This document shows, in pieces, positions 18,139 to 27,199 of a stretch of DNA of 64,000 nt. The notes under the pieces are model-generated. The model was not told the DNA's origin. It saw only the letters and a program-made list of their open reading frames with translations, and ran no database searches. This DNA comes from DATKFM01 sp046154965 (GTDB taxonomy: Bacteria; Pseudomonadota; Alphaproteobacteria; Dongiales; Dongiaceae). Position numbers and translations under genes: made by a program. The stretch is from positions 1 through 64,000 of the forward strand of contig JBJXDY010000099.1 in assembly GCA_046154965.1 (NCBI GenBank), written 5' to 3'. Each line of letters starts with the position of its first letter. Within the stretch, counting starts at the first letter, position 1.

Positions 18139-20763
18139 CTAGAACTCGTCCCAGTTTACCTGTTTCTTCAATGGGCCAGCGGTCCGGCGGGAAGCCGCGG
18201 TCGCCGGCCTCTGGGCGTCGACGGCAAGAGCGGCTGCGGCGTCCGCTTCCAAGCTTTCACCTGTGTCGACATCCGTGGCGAGACGGCCAGGGAGCTGCGA
18301 TTGCAAGGCTCTGGCGCCCCGGGGCTCAGCGGCCTTCCGCAAAGCCAACGCGCCGGCCTCGAAAAAACTGATGACCCGGGCAACGCTGTCGACTTGTGCG
18401 TCGACAGATGTCAGGGATGACGTCGACTCCTCCACCAGGGCGGCGTTCTTCTGCGTGACCGATTCCATTTGCGTGACCGAATCGTCGACCTCTTGAACGC
18501 CGGCGGATTGCTCGCGGCTCGCCGAGGCGATTTCTGCGACGATGCCGGCAACCCGCTGCACGGAACCGACGATCTCTGACAGGCTGCTGCCGGCCTTGTT
18601 GACCATCTCCACGCCGGCGCGGACCTGCTGCGAGCTTTCGCTGATCAGTCCCTTGATCTCTTTCGACGCCTGGGAGGAACGCTGGGCCAGGGCGCGGACT
18701 TCCGCTGCGACGACGGCAAAGCCGCGGCCGGCGTCGCCGGCACGGGCCGCTTCGACGGCGGCGTTCAATGCCAGAAGATTGGTTTGGAAGGCGATTTCTT
18801 CGATTAAGCCGACGATCTCGGAGATGCGGCCGGAGGACGCCTCGATCTGCCCCATGGCGGCGACGGCGTTGGCGGCGACATTGCCGCCACCTTCGGCCGC
18901 CGCACGCGCGTTCGCCGCGAGCTGATTGGCCTGCTGGGCATTTTCCGCGTTCTGCTTGATCGTGACCGACAGCTGGCGGATCGCTGCCGCCATCTCTTCC
19001 AGGCTGGCGACCTGCTCTTCCGTGCGGGAGGACAGATCGGCCGAGCCGCTGGCGAGCTGCGCGGTTGCGGACTTGATGGCGCTGATGCCGTCGACCGTCT
19101 GGCCGACGATGGCGGCCAGCTTGTCGGCGGTGGCGTTGGTGTCTTTCTGCAGCTGCAGAAGATCGGCCTCGTACTCGCCCGTGACACGGATCGAAAGGTC
19201 GCCCCGGGCCAGCGCCGACATCATCCGGAGCACCTCGCCGAGCGCCACTTTGATGGTCTCGGCCCAGCGGTTCATGCCCTCGCCGAGCTTCAGCATCAGG
19301 CCGCTCTTCCCCGTGAGGTCAACGCGGCGCGAGAGATCGCCGGCGGCGGCGGAATCGATCAGGGCCGCAAGCTCCTCTTGGAATTGCAATTCGGTATTGC
19401 GCAGATCCGCTTCGGCCTTGGCCGCAGCGGCGCGGGCGTCGACCTCAGCCTCCAGCCGGTCCTTGGCCAGCGTGTTCTGCTTGAAGACTTCGACGGCCCG
19501 GGCCATGGCGCCCAGCTCATCACGGCGTTCGGTGCCCGGAATTCGGACGTCCAGGTCCCGCTTGGCCAAACGCTCCATGATATGGGAGAGCTGCTGGATG
19601 GGGCGCGTGACACTGCGGACGATGAAGTAACCGCACCCGGCAGCCACGACGACGCCCGCGGCCATGAGGCCGAGAATCCAGGTCAGCCAGATCAAGGCAT
19701 CGTTGTGCGCAGTAAGCGTGCGTTGCTCGCTGACTTCCGCCGCCGCAAGAAGGAGTTCAAGGAACGTCAATACCTGGGGCCGGGTCTGGTCAGACCATGA
19801 TTGCGCGTCCATCGGATAGTTCGGCTTGGGAAGCGTGTACTGCGATTTGTTCGTTGCCAGGGCAATGGCGCTTGCCCGCTCAACCTTCACCAATAGCGTT
19901 CGGTATGCCTGGAAGTATTGCTTTTCTATGTTGTCGAGCGCTTTCTCGATTCTCGGATCGATGTCCGCGGCTTTCATATGTCCTAGAATCAGATAGAGCT
20001 GATTTATCTGCACCCGTTTGGCACTGTTCTCCTTCTGCAACTGCTCTTGCATCGGGGCGTGCGTGGCGATCGACTGAGCCACTTTTAGCCGCTCGCGTTC
20101 GGCGAGATCCTGCATGCTCCAGGCGAAATTCCTGATTTGCGCCAGATCCCGCAGCGTCGCGTCGCTTCCGGCAGATTCCCGCGAAATGCGGCGCCAGGCA
20201 TTGATTGCCGTGTCGATGATTACGGTGCTGTCGTTGAAGTAGTCGGCAAGAAATCCGCGATCGCGTTTTGCATATGGGAATGCAAGCCACTTGTCTGAGT
20301 CGGCACGCAGCTTCTGCAAGTCATTCAGCTGTTTCTTCACCGCTCCAAAGCGTTCCTCATGGTCCGCCGCACCATGGATCGCCGCGATGCGTGCCAAGCC
20401 GTCCGCCAGCATCTTGTCAGCTTTGCTGCGGAGAGCAGCGATTACAGCGGCATCGTCGGCGGACATCTTTGCCTCGCTTTGGAGGGCGTTGTTGGTCGCC
20501 AGACGCTCCTTGACCAATTCCTGAAGGCCGTTGATGTATGTATCCGTCGCTTCGTTCAAGGCGGCGAAATGCGCGGCAGTCCGGTAGGTCACCCAGGCGC
20601 CGGTCGCCTGCAGGCCCAGGGCCGTGAGCAGGAGTATGGAGAGAAACCCGATTGCGGAAAGCAGCAACAGCCGGATCGAGAAGCCACCCGTCAAGCGGCC
20701 GCGCGAACGATCCGGGCCCTGGAGGCCCTGATTTCTGCTGAGCTTTGGCGCCGCTTCAGTCAT
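18139..20763 (-). CDS. Methyl-accepting chemotaxis protein with NWDEF pentapeptide
   Basis: An 874-residue transmembrane chemoreceptor. A short Arg-rich cytoplasmic start precedes TM1 (about 29-52). The periplasmic part (about 53-350) is all helical and about 300 residues, the size of a double four-helix-bundle sensor. TM2 (about 352-378) leads to a HAMP domain (SVTRPIQQLSHIMERLAKRD) and a second HAMP-like region (about 505-560). The signalling domain has the conserved hairpin EEIAFQTNLLALNAAVEAAR. The last five residues, NWDEF, fit the xWxxF motif that tethers CheR and CheB. The ligand is unknown. It lies between cheW and cheR in the operon, so it is probably the dedicated receptor of this chemosensory system. 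Confidence 0.92.
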   Translation of the reverse strand: MTEAAPKLSRNQGLQGPDRSRGRLTGGFSIRLLLLSAIGFLSILLLTALGLQATGAWVTYRTAAHFAALNEATDTYINGLQELVKERLATNNALQSEAKMSADDAAVIAALRSKADKMLADGLARIAAIHGAADHEERFGAVKKQLNDLQKLRADSDKWLAFPYAKRDRGFLADYFNDSTVIIDTAINAWRRISRESAGSDATLRDLAQIRNFAWSMQDLAERERLKVAQSIATHAPMQEQLQKENSAKRVQINQLYLILGHMKAADIDPRIEKALDNIEKQYFQAYRTLLVKVERASAIALATNKSQYTLPKPNYPMDAQSWSDQTRPQVLTFLELLLAAAEVSEQRTLTAHNDALIWLTWILGLMAAGVVVAAGCGYFIVRSVTRPIQQLSHIMERLAKRDLDVRIPGTERRDELGAMARAVEVFKQNTLAKDRLEAEVDARAAAAKAEADLRNTELQFQEELAALIDSAAAGDLSRRVDLTGKSGLMLKLGEGMNRWAETIKVALGEVLRMMSALARGDLSIRVTGEYEADLLQLQKDTNATADKLAAIVGQTVDGISAIKSATAQLASGSADLSSRTEEQVASLEEMAAAIRQLSVTIKQNAENAQQANQLAANARAAAEGGGNVAANAVAAMGQIEASSGRISEIVGLIEEIAFQTNLLALNAAVEAARAGDAGRGFAVVAAEVRALAQRSSQASKEIKGLISESSQQVRAGVEMVNKAGSSLSEIVGSVQRVAGIVAEIASASREQSAGVQEVDDSVTQMESVTQKNAALVEESTSSLTSVDAQVDSVARVISFFEAGALALRKAAEPRGARALQSQLPGRLATDVDTGESLEADAAAALAVDAQRPATAASRRTAGPLKKQVNWDEF

Positions 20764-20863
20764 GACTAGTTCAGCCCTCTGCCGCCGGTACCGAGCTACG
20801 TGTCAAATTGCCGCTTTCACCCCGATGTTTCGCTGCAAGCCGTGGATGTCCTGCTGTTCTGCC

Positions 20864-21364
20864 CTAGTTTAACGCGACTGGCAGGGCGATGCGCTCTGCA
20901 GCAACCAGGGCAACCATCTGCTCGTTGATCGTGACAATGCCTTCCAGGCATTCATGCGCTGAGGCGCCGCTGACGTCGGGAACGGCCTTCACATCGGTCT
21001 CACTCACGGCGACGATATCAGACACCGCATCCACCAGCAGGCCGACCAGGCGGGCGCCGATGGCGACAACGATGACGACATGCGCCTTACTGGCGTCGGT
21101 CTGGCCTTGGCCGAAACGCGCGCGGACGTCGAGGATGGGTACGATCGAGCCGCGGATGTTGATCACGCCCCGGACATAGTCTGGCGTGTTCGGCAGGTTC
21201 GTGGTCGGCGACCAGGCGCGGATTTCACGCACCAGTCGGATGTCGACGCCGTAGCTTTCCGCGCCGACGCGGAAGCAGACAACCTGGCGCAACAGCGCCT
21301 TGTCCTGGGCGTCCCCGGTGTCGGTGAGGCGCATGGGATCAAAAGAAGTTTGCGCATGGGCCAT
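20864..21364 (-). CDS. cheW: Chemotaxis coupling protein CheW
   Basis: A 166-residue adaptor that links the receptor tip to the CheA P5 domain. The CheW SH3-like fold is visible: VVCFRVGAESYGVDI, VREIRAW, TPDYVRGVINIRGSIVPILD and VGLLVDAVSDIVAV. It has an N-terminal extension of about 25 residues. The start is ATG at 21364 because GAGGAG sits 8 bases upstream; the TTG two codons earlier is too close to it. The gene begins 18 bases after cheA. Confidence 0.93.
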   Translation of the reverse strand: MAHAQTSFDPMRLTDTGDAQDKALLRQVVCFRVGAESYGVDIRLVREIRAWSPTTNLPNTPDYVRGVINIRGSIVPILDVRARFGQGQTDASKAHVVIVVAIGARLVGLLVDAVSDIVAVSETDVKAVPDVSGASAHECLEGIVTINEQMVALVAAERIALPVALN

Positions 21365-21382
21365 GTTCAATGCTCCTCTGCT

Positions 21383-23449
21383 CTAGGCTGCATTCGATAC
21401 GAACCGGCTGTCAGGCGAAATTCCGCCGGACAACAGCATACTGACGTCGACAATCAGCGCCACCCGGCCATTACCGAGGATCGTGGCGCCGCCGATGCCA
21501 TGGATCGCATCGTAATTGGATTCCAGACTCTTGATGACGACTTGCTGCTGGCCGACGATCTCGTCGACCACCAGGCCGATGCGCATGCTGGCGTCCGTTT
21601 CCACCAGCATGACCAGTGCCTTCGAGATATCGGTGTTCGCCTTCTCGACGGCGAATCTGCGGTGCAGATAGACCATCGGCACGTATTCGCCGCGCAGCGA
21701 CAGCACGTCGCCGCCGCCGACGAGCGTGCGCACTTGGCCCGGTTGCGGCCGCAGCGTCTCCACCATGTTGGACAGGGGCACCACATAGGTCTCAGCGCCG
21801 ACGCGCACCACCATGCCGTCGAGCACAGCCAGGGTCAGCGGCAGCGAGAGATAGAATATCGACTCGATGCCAGGGGTCGAGCGGATCGTGATGCGGCCGC
21901 CAAGGCGCTGGATGTTCCGGCGCACGATGTCCATGCCGACGCCGCGCCCGCTGATACTGGAAACCGCCGCTGCCGTAGTCAGGCCTGGCGCGAAAATCAG
22001 ATTGTCGATCTGCTCGTCGTTGAGCTGCTGATCGCGCAGGACGATGTCCTTCTCGATCGCTCGCGCCAGGACCTTCTGGCGGTTGATGCCGCGGCCGTCG
22101 TCGGCGAGCTGGATTACGATCTTGCCGCCGATATGGCTGGCGGAGACGCGGATCACGCCCTCGGGCGGCTTGCCCATGGCAATGCGCTCTTCCGGCGGCT
22201 CGATGCCGTGGTCGATCGCATTGCGGATCATGTGGGTGAGCGGGTCGTGCAGATGCTCGATCACCGTCTTGTCGATCTCGGTGTCTTCGCCGATCATGAC
22301 CAGCCGGACTCGCTTGCCCGTCTCGGCGGCGACTTCGCGCACCAGCCGCGGCAGCCGGGCAAACACCAGCTTTACCGGCTGGGCCCGCATCGACATCACG
22401 CTTTCCTGGAGATTGCGCGCATGCTGCGACAGCTCCTGGACGCCGCGTATCAGTCCGGGGAACTTGTCGGTGGGCACCAGGCTCAGTTGCTCATTGAGCA
22501 TCGCTTGGCTGATGACGAGTTCGCCGACGAGATTGACCAGCGTATCCAGCTTGTGGAGGTCGACCCGTATCGAGCTGACGACCGGCGCTGTACCGGAAGC
22601 GTCGTCGCCGTTGGCGGCAGTTTTCGGCGCAGTTTCAGGGGCCGGCTTGGGCGCTGCATCGCCACCGTTGCTCTGATCCGTATCGGCGGCCGTCGCCTGC
22701 ATCACACCATTGCCGACGGCATGATCGAGATTGGTGACGGACAGCTCTTCTTCATCGGCGACAAAGCTCAGTGTCTCTGCTATCGCTTCGGCCGACGCCG
22801 CTGTTTCCAGCTCAAGCGTCCAGGTCAGGTAGTTCTTCTTGGGATCGAACGCGTCCAGCGCCGGCACGGCACTGGCGTCGGCCGTTGCCGTCAGGCTGCC
22901 GCTATGGCGCAGCTCGGCAATCAGGAGCTGCGGTTCGACTCCCCGCTGAAAGAGGTCCGGCTTTGGATTGAAGGCGATCCGGAATTGATGTTTGTCCGCC
23001 GGTGCGGGCGTCATGTTGACGCTGGCAACGGTCGAAGCGGCCTGGGGCGCATTAGCCCCCGGTCCCGCATCGGCGCGCAGAACCAGGGCATCATGCACGG
23101 CGCTTTCATGCTTCTCGATCAGTTCGCCGCCGCTCTGCGCCGCCCGAACCAGGTCGGCGACGATATCGGCGGCCCGCAGCAGCAGGCTGATCGTGTCGGC
23201 CGTCAGGATCGCGCTGCCGTTGCGCAGCTTGTCGAGCAGGGTTTCGAGTGCATGAGCGAAATTGACCAGGCGACGATAGCCAAAGGCGCTGGCCCCACCC
23301 TTGATGGAATGGATGGCGCGGAAGGCGGCACGCAATGTTTCAGCATTGCCCCGGCCTTCGTCGAGCGCCATGAGATGGCCCTCGAATTCGCTCAGGACCT
23401 CGTCGCACTCCTGAAAATAGGTTTGGCGAAGCTGAGCGATTTCATCCAT
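21383..23449 (-). CDS. cheA: Chemotaxis histidine kinase CheA
   Basis: A 688-residue kinase that phosphorylates the CheY and CheB proteins of the pathway. Domains in order: Hpt (about 1-105) with phosphorylated His47 in AIHSIKGGASAF; a variable linker/P2-like region (about 110-300) rich in Ala, Pro and Asp; P3 dimerisation (about 315-375, LVNLVGELVISQAML); P4 ATPase (HMIRNAIDHGIE N-box, DDGRGIN G1, GRGVGMDIV G2); and a CheW-like P5 domain (about 550-680). It follows the STAS gene by 60 bases and is followed by cheW. Confidence 0.95.
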   Translation of the reverse strand: MDEIAQLRQTYFQECDEVLSEFEGHLMALDEGRGNAETLRAAFRAIHSIKGGASAFGYRRLVNFAHALETLLDKLRNGSAILTADTISLLLRAADIVADLVRAAQSGGELIEKHESAVHDALVLRADAGPGANAPQAASTVASVNMTPAPADKHQFRIAFNPKPDLFQRGVEPQLLIAELRHSGSLTATADASAVPALDAFDPKKNYLTWTLELETAASAEAIAETLSFVADEEELSVTNLDHAVGNGVMQATAADTDQSNGGDAAPKPAPETAPKTAANGDDASGTAPVVSSIRVDLHKLDTLVNLVGELVISQAMLNEQLSLVPTDKFPGLIRGVQELSQHARNLQESVMSMRAQPVKLVFARLPRLVREVAAETGKRVRLVMIGEDTEIDKTVIEHLHDPLTHMIRNAIDHGIEPPEERIAMGKPPEGVIRVSASHIGGKIVIQLADDGRGINRQKVLARAIEKDIVLRDQQLNDEQIDNLIFAPGLTTAAAVSSISGRGVGMDIVRRNIQRLGGRITIRSTPGIESIFYLSLPLTLAVLDGMVVRVGAETYVVPLSNMVETLRPQPGQVRTLVGGGDVLSLRGEYVPMVYLHRRFAVEKANTDISKALVMLVETDASMRIGLVVDEIVGQQQVVIKSLESNYDAIHGIGGATILGNGRVALIVDVSMLLSGGISPDSRFVSNAA

Positions 23450-23509
23450 GGCGGTGGCCCGTCCATGAAATGGCCGCGATGCGATTGGTCATGCTGTTCG
23501 GCCTGCGGC

Positions 23510-23845
23510 TCACTGCCGGATCTCCCAGCTCATCAGTGAGGAGAACAACCCCAACCCGTCGAAAGTAGCGACGAAAGCATCGGAGGGCCGCTTGATGCAG
23601 AAGGGCAGGTTGCGCTTCTGGAAGCTCTTCGCGGCGGCGACAAGCGCTTGTACGCAGATGGTCGAGAGAGTTGAAACCTGTTCCGCATCGATGACGACCG
23701 GCTTCTTCTGATTCACAGCCGCCAGCAGCGATTTGTGCAGATTGCCGATCGTCGCCGGGTCAAGACGCGCGGGAAGGGCGACGCGGCATTCCGCGCCCTT
23801 TGTCACAGCCCATGACTCTGATTTCCGGGACTTGATAGATCGCAT
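23510..23845 (-). CDS. STAS-domain protein, first gene of the chemosensory operon
   Basis: A 111-residue protein consisting of one STAS domain (anti-sigma-factor-antagonist fold): RVALPARLDPATIGNLHKSL, KKPVVIDAEQVSTLSTICVQALVAAAKSF, then the C-terminal strand-helix. In SpoIIAA-type proteins a serine at the tip of the second strand is phosphorylated; here the equivalent segment is VSTLSTICVQ, so Ser or Thr residues are available. Small STAS proteins occur at the head of some alphaproteobacterial chemotaxis operons, where their role is poorly understood. Start ATG at 23845; a CtrA-like motif lies 76-90 bases upstream. Confidence 0.8.
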   Translation of the reverse strand: MRSIKSRKSESWAVTKGAECRVALPARLDPATIGNLHKSLLAAVNQKKPVVIDAEQVSTLSTICVQALVAAAKSFQKRNLPFCIKRPSDAFVATFDGLGLFSSLMSWEIRQ

Positions 23846-23920
23846 AAATCACCCGCCGACAGCGCGGACGGACTCGTACCCGCAGCCTTGAACCATCAAC
23901 CTATGTTAATCGGCGAATGA

Positions 23921-23935
23921 TTGAGGAACTGTTAA
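23921..23935 (-). promoter_or_regulatory. TTAA-N7-TCAA motif upstream of the chemosensory operon
   Basis: Minus-strand TTAACAGTTCCTCAA matches the motif upstream of kinase-HerA module 1 (TTAACGCTTCCTCAA) in 13 of 15 bases and the same orientation. It approximates a CtrA site with one mismatch in the second half. Bases 23936-24037 hold nothing else that I can identify. Confidence 0.35.
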
Positions 23936-24037
23936 CCAATGAGTCGGTAGTTGTCGCGGTAAATCAAACGTCTGGCGGGTTTGGGCCATGCTTGCCTGTG
24001 CCTTCCGCGGCAGCCATCGCGATCTTTTGGGGCGCGG

Positions 24038-24829
24038 CTACGCACCAGCGAGAAACGCCGTTAGGTCGGCGGCGAACTCGGCCGGCTTCTCCCATTGCAG
24101 GCCATGACCGACATCAGGATAGATTTTGAGCCGGGCCTGGCGGATCAGCCGTTGCAGTTCCAGCTGATCGCCCATGGTGAAATAAATGTCGCCGTCGCCG
24201 TAAAGGATCAGGGTCGGGCATTTGATCTCCGCCAGGCGCTCAGCATGATCCTCGCTCAACATTCCGGCCATGGCGCCTTGCCAGGATCGTGCTGGCGCCT
24301 TGAGCGTCTCCGCGACGATGGCCTCGAAGACCGCTTCGGGCACCGGCGAGCGGATCTGTTCGCCCTGGGATGTCCGGACAAAGGCCGGGTCGATCGGGTC
24401 GGTCAGGGCATTGATCTCATCCATGACAGTCCCGCCGACGATCGCGCTGTTGGCGGCCGTCGGTGCGGTTCCCATCAGCACCAGCTTGCTGGTTTTCGCC
24501 GGATTGCGAACGGCGAAATAGTGAGCGATGAGCCCGCCCATGGAGTGGCCGACAATCGTCGCCCGGGGAACGCCGATGGCTTCGAGGAAGGCCTCCAGGT
24601 CCTTCACATAGTCCGTTTGCGTGAAACCCGATGGCGGTTTGTCGGCGTCGCCAAAGCCGCGCTGGCTCACGAAGACGAGCCTGTTTTTCCTGGGTAGATG
24701 GGGCAAGGCGGGGTCCCAGATGCGCCGGGAATCCAGGTAACCGTGGACGAAGACGACAACCGGCCCTTGCGGATCGCCGCTCTCAGCGTAGTCCAGGGTC
24801 ACGCCGGTGGAGATGGAAATGCGGGGCAT
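24038..24829 (-). CDS. Alpha/beta-fold hydrolase
   Basis: A 263-residue cytosolic hydrolase. The oxyanion-hole motif is VVVFVHGYLDS (24-34), the nucleophile elbow GHSMGG (Ser96), the acid is in YGDGDIYF and the histidine in PDVGHGLQWE near residue 245. This is the epoxide hydrolase/haloperoxidase/lactonase-like group; substrates in this group vary widely and cannot be assigned here. It lies 19 bases after the SDR gene and is probably co-transcribed with it, so the pair may act on the same substrate. Confidence 0.82.
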   Translation of the reverse strand: MPRISISTGVTLDYAESGDPQGPVVVFVHGYLDSRRIWDPALPHLPRKNRLVFVSQRGFGDADKPPSGFTQTDYVKDLEAFLEAIGVPRATIVGHSMGGLIAHYFAVRNPAKTSKLVLMGTAPTAANSAIVGGTVMDEINALTDPIDPAFVRTSQGEQIRSPVPEAVFEAIVAETLKAPARSWQGAMAGMLSEDHAERLAEIKCPTLILYGDGDIYFTMGDQLELQRLIRQARLKIYPDVGHGLQWEKPAEFAADLTAFLAGA

Positions 24830-24848
24830 GGCTGTGCGCCGATCCCCG

Positions 24849-25625
24849 TCACTGTCCCAAGGTGTAGGTATAGCCGTCGACCGGCAGGGCCTGGCCGGAA
24901 ATCCGCGCCCCGGCCGGCGAGCACAGAAACACGATCATGTTGGCAATGTCCTTGGGGCTGATGAAGGTCTTCAGCGCGTTATACTCCACGATGCTGCTGC
25001 GGACCTCGTTGAGCGAGCGGCCGCTGGCTTTGGCTTCCGCGGCGATCACCCGCTCGATGCGCGCACCCTCTACTGGTCCGGGGCAGATGCAATTGACCCT
25101 GATGCCAAACGGCCCCAGCTCCAGCGCCAAGGACTTGGTCAAGCCGACAATCGCCCATTTTGCCGAGGCGTAGGGCGTGCGGCGGGCGAAGCCGAAGATG
25201 CCGGCAGACGACGACAGATTGACGATGCAGCCGGACTGCGCCTCCTTCATGATGGGAATGGCGCGGCGCGTGCAGAGATAGGCGCCGTCCAGATTCACCG
25301 CCAGTGTCCGCCGCCAGTCCTCGGGCGAGCAATCCTCGAGATTCGCCGTGGGCCCGGCGATACCGGCATTGTTCACCAGCACATCGATTCCGCCGAGGGT
25401 TTCCATCGCTTCCTTGAACAGCCGGTCGACGTGATCCTCCGCGGCGACATCGGCGACGGTGACGCCTATCGCCGGATATGCCGCCTTGAATGCCGCAAGG
25501 CCATCGCTGTCCACATCGCAGATATGGAGCTTTGCGCCTGCCGTAAGAAAGGCTTCGGCTGTCGCGCGGCCGATGCCCGTGGCGGCCGCGGTGATGATCA
25601 CCCGTTTGTTCTCCAGCCCCTTCAT
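24849..25625 (-). CDS. SDR-family NAD(P)-dependent oxidoreductase
   Basis: A 258-residue classical short-chain dehydrogenase. The nucleotide-binding motif is TAAATGIGRA (12-21), an acidic residue after the second strand (ICDVDSD, around 37-39) favours NAD over NADP, NNAG is at 85-88, and the active site is complete: Ser139/140 (NLSSSAG), Tyr152 and Lys156 (YASAK). A long loop before the C-terminus (around 190-225) is the substrate lid. Reduction or oxidation of a hydroxyl/keto group is expected; the substrate is unknown. It is upstream of and 19 bases from the hydrolase gene. Confidence 0.87.
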   Translation of the reverse strand: MKGLENKRVIITAAATGIGRATAEAFLTAGAKLHICDVDSDGLAAFKAAYPAIGVTVADVAAEDHVDRLFKEAMETLGGIDVLVNNAGIAGPTANLEDCSPEDWRRTLAVNLDGAYLCTRRAIPIMKEAQSGCIVNLSSSAGIFGFARRTPYASAKWAIVGLTKSLALELGPFGIRVNCICPGPVEGARIERVIAAEAKASGRSLNEVRSSIVEYNALKTFISPKDIANMIVFLCSPAGARISGQALPVDGYTYTLGQ

Positions 25626-25686
25626 CCGGCATTCCCCTTCGTTTGACAGAGGATGCTAGCAGTGTGACCGGGCGGGTCCAGGCGAT

Positions 25687-26604
25687 TCACGCGGGCACTT
25701 TCGGCGCCCGATGACCGAACAATGTCAGCGTCAGCATGGCGCCAAGCACGAGGGCCACGCCGGCGGACTGGATCATCGTCAACCTCTCCTGCAGCACCAT
25801 ATAGGCGACGGCGATGGTGATCAGCGGTTCCAGATTGAACAAGCTGGCCACGCGGACCGGGCTGATCAGACGCAACGACAACAGCCAGGTGGAGAAGCCG
25901 ACAACATAGAGCGCGCAGACGCCAAATGAAGCCGCAAAACCACCCGCCGTCGTCGGCCAGGCCAGCCCGCCGGCGAAGTAAAAGGCGATCGCGACCGCGA
26001 TCATCATCCAGAGATTGATATAGACGTTCATGGTCATCGGGTCGTGGCGCTGCAGCACCGGACCCGAGAATGTGATGGTGAGGGCCATGGCGGTACCGCC
26101 GGCTATGGAACAGGCGATGCCGCGGATATCCAACGTGTCGAGATTGGGACCCAGCGCTAGGATCAGGCCAGCAAATGCAATGGAAAGTGCCACCACCTTG
26201 AGCGGCGTCAGTCTCTCCCGGCCGGTGACCGCGGCAAACAGGGCAACGAGCAGGGGAAACGTAAAGAAGATGATCGCCGACAGAGTCACCGGGATATAGG
26301 CGACCGAGGCCAGATAACCGAGCGACATGGCAATCGTCGTCGCTGCGATCCAGAGCGAGCCTCGCAGACCATCGCGCGACAGCGTCATCGGACGGCCCAG
26401 CAATCTGAGCAACAGGCCTATTGCAACCACAAAGATAAGGCAACGCACCAAGACGAGGGTCTGTGCCGTGGTCCCCGATACATAGGAAATCTTCGACAGG
26501 GTGGTGATGGAGCCGAAGAAGGTGGGCGTCAGGACGGCCGCCAGAGTGCCAAGCCAGTATGCTCGAGCGTGGCTTGGCGCCGGCAGGGTTGCGGGGGCGG
26601 TCAG
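25687..26604 (-). CDS. EamA/DMT-family transporter, probable non-canonical start
   Basis: An inner-membrane protein of the drug/metabolite transporter family with ten hydrophobic segments in two EamA repeats (the second from about residue 170). The first start codon of the ATG/GTG/TTG type in the frame is TTG at 26451, but the frame upstream of it clearly encodes the first membrane helix (YWLGTLAAVLTPTFFGSITT followed by KISYVSGTTAQTLVLVRCL). Starting at TTG would delete it. No ATG, GTG or TTG exists further upstream before a stop. CTG at 26604 has GGAG six bases ahead and gives a 305-residue protein, the normal family length, so I use it. The alternative is that the gene has lost its start codon and is decaying. 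Confidence 0.7.
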   Translation of the reverse strand: MTAPATLPAPSHARAYWLGTLAAVLTPTFFGSITTLSKISYVSGTTAQTLVLVRCLIFVVAIGLLLRLLGRPMTLSRDGLRGSLWIAATTIAMSLGYLASVAYIPVTLSAIIFFTFPLLVALFAAVTGRERLTPLKVVALSIAFAGLILALGPNLDTLDIRGIACSIAGGTAMALTITFSGPVLQRHDPMTMNVYINLWMMIAVAIAFYFAGGLAWPTTAGGFAASFGVCALYVVGFSTWLLSLRLISPVRVASLFNLEPLITIAVAYMVLQERLTMIQSAGVALVLGAMLTLTLFGHRAPKVPA

Positions 26605-26793
26605 GACTATCTCCAGCGGCCTTTTTGTGGGCTTGGTGGTCAGCTTTAGGGGGCGGCGGCAGACCTGTCCAGGGCTAGACAGGCCAACGGGGCCGATGCC
26701 ATAGTCCCGCCGCCTCGGACCGGGAATCGCCTAGGGCCGGTAAGGGCATAGGGCAAGCGCCGGGCGCCGCGCGGACACTACGCTAAGGCCAGC

Positions 26794-27150
26794 ATGAGCT
26801 TTGGAACCAAGCTATTCACCCGTTTCTTTGGCGAGTTCGTCGGCTCGGACCAGTTCGGCAACCGCTACTACTTGGATCGCCGCACCAAGGGCCAGCAACG
26901 GGAGCGCCGCTGGGTCATCTACAATGGCGAGGTCGAGGCGTCGCGCGTTCCGCCGGAATGGCACGCCTGGCTGCACCGTACCGTGGTCGAGCCCCCGACG
27001 GTGGTCGCCCCGCAGGCGAAACCCTGGCAGAAACCCCACCTGCCCAATCTTACCGGCAGCGCCCAGGCATATCGGCCGCCCGGCCACACCCTCAAGGGCG
27101 GTCATCGGGCCAAAGGCACGGGCGACTACGAACCCTGGGTGCCGAATTGA
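26794..27150 (+). CDS. NADH:ubiquinone oxidoreductase accessory subunit NDUFA12-like (B17.2)
   Basis: A 118-residue protein homologous to the mitochondrial complex I subunit NDUFA12, which alphaproteobacteria share with mitochondria. Characteristic segments are VGSDQFGNRYYLDRRTK (16-32), RERRWVIYNGEVEASRVPPEWHAWLH (36-61) and the C-terminal PWQKPHLPNLTGSAQAYRPPG (77-97). It binds the matrix/cytoplasmic arm of complex I near the quinone-side subunits. It begins the plus-strand cluster NDUFA12-mlaD-DUF2155, a frequent alphaproteobacterial gene order. Confidence 0.93.
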   Translation: MSFGTKLFTRFFGEFVGSDQFGNRYYLDRRTKGQQRERRWVIYNGEVEASRVPPEWHAWLHRTVVEPPTVVAPQAKPWQKPHLPNLTGSAQAYRPPGHTLKGGHRAKGTGDYEPWVPN

Positions 27151-27199
27151 TCGGCCCCGTGCCTTCTCTGCGCCGCAATCCCCACCGATCGTTCGGACA

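Noticed and set aside
21080..23539. Plus-strand open frame of 819 codons opposite cheA
   Set aside because: CheA is complete with all motifs; the opposite frame is an Ala/Arg/Asp/His-rich shadow.
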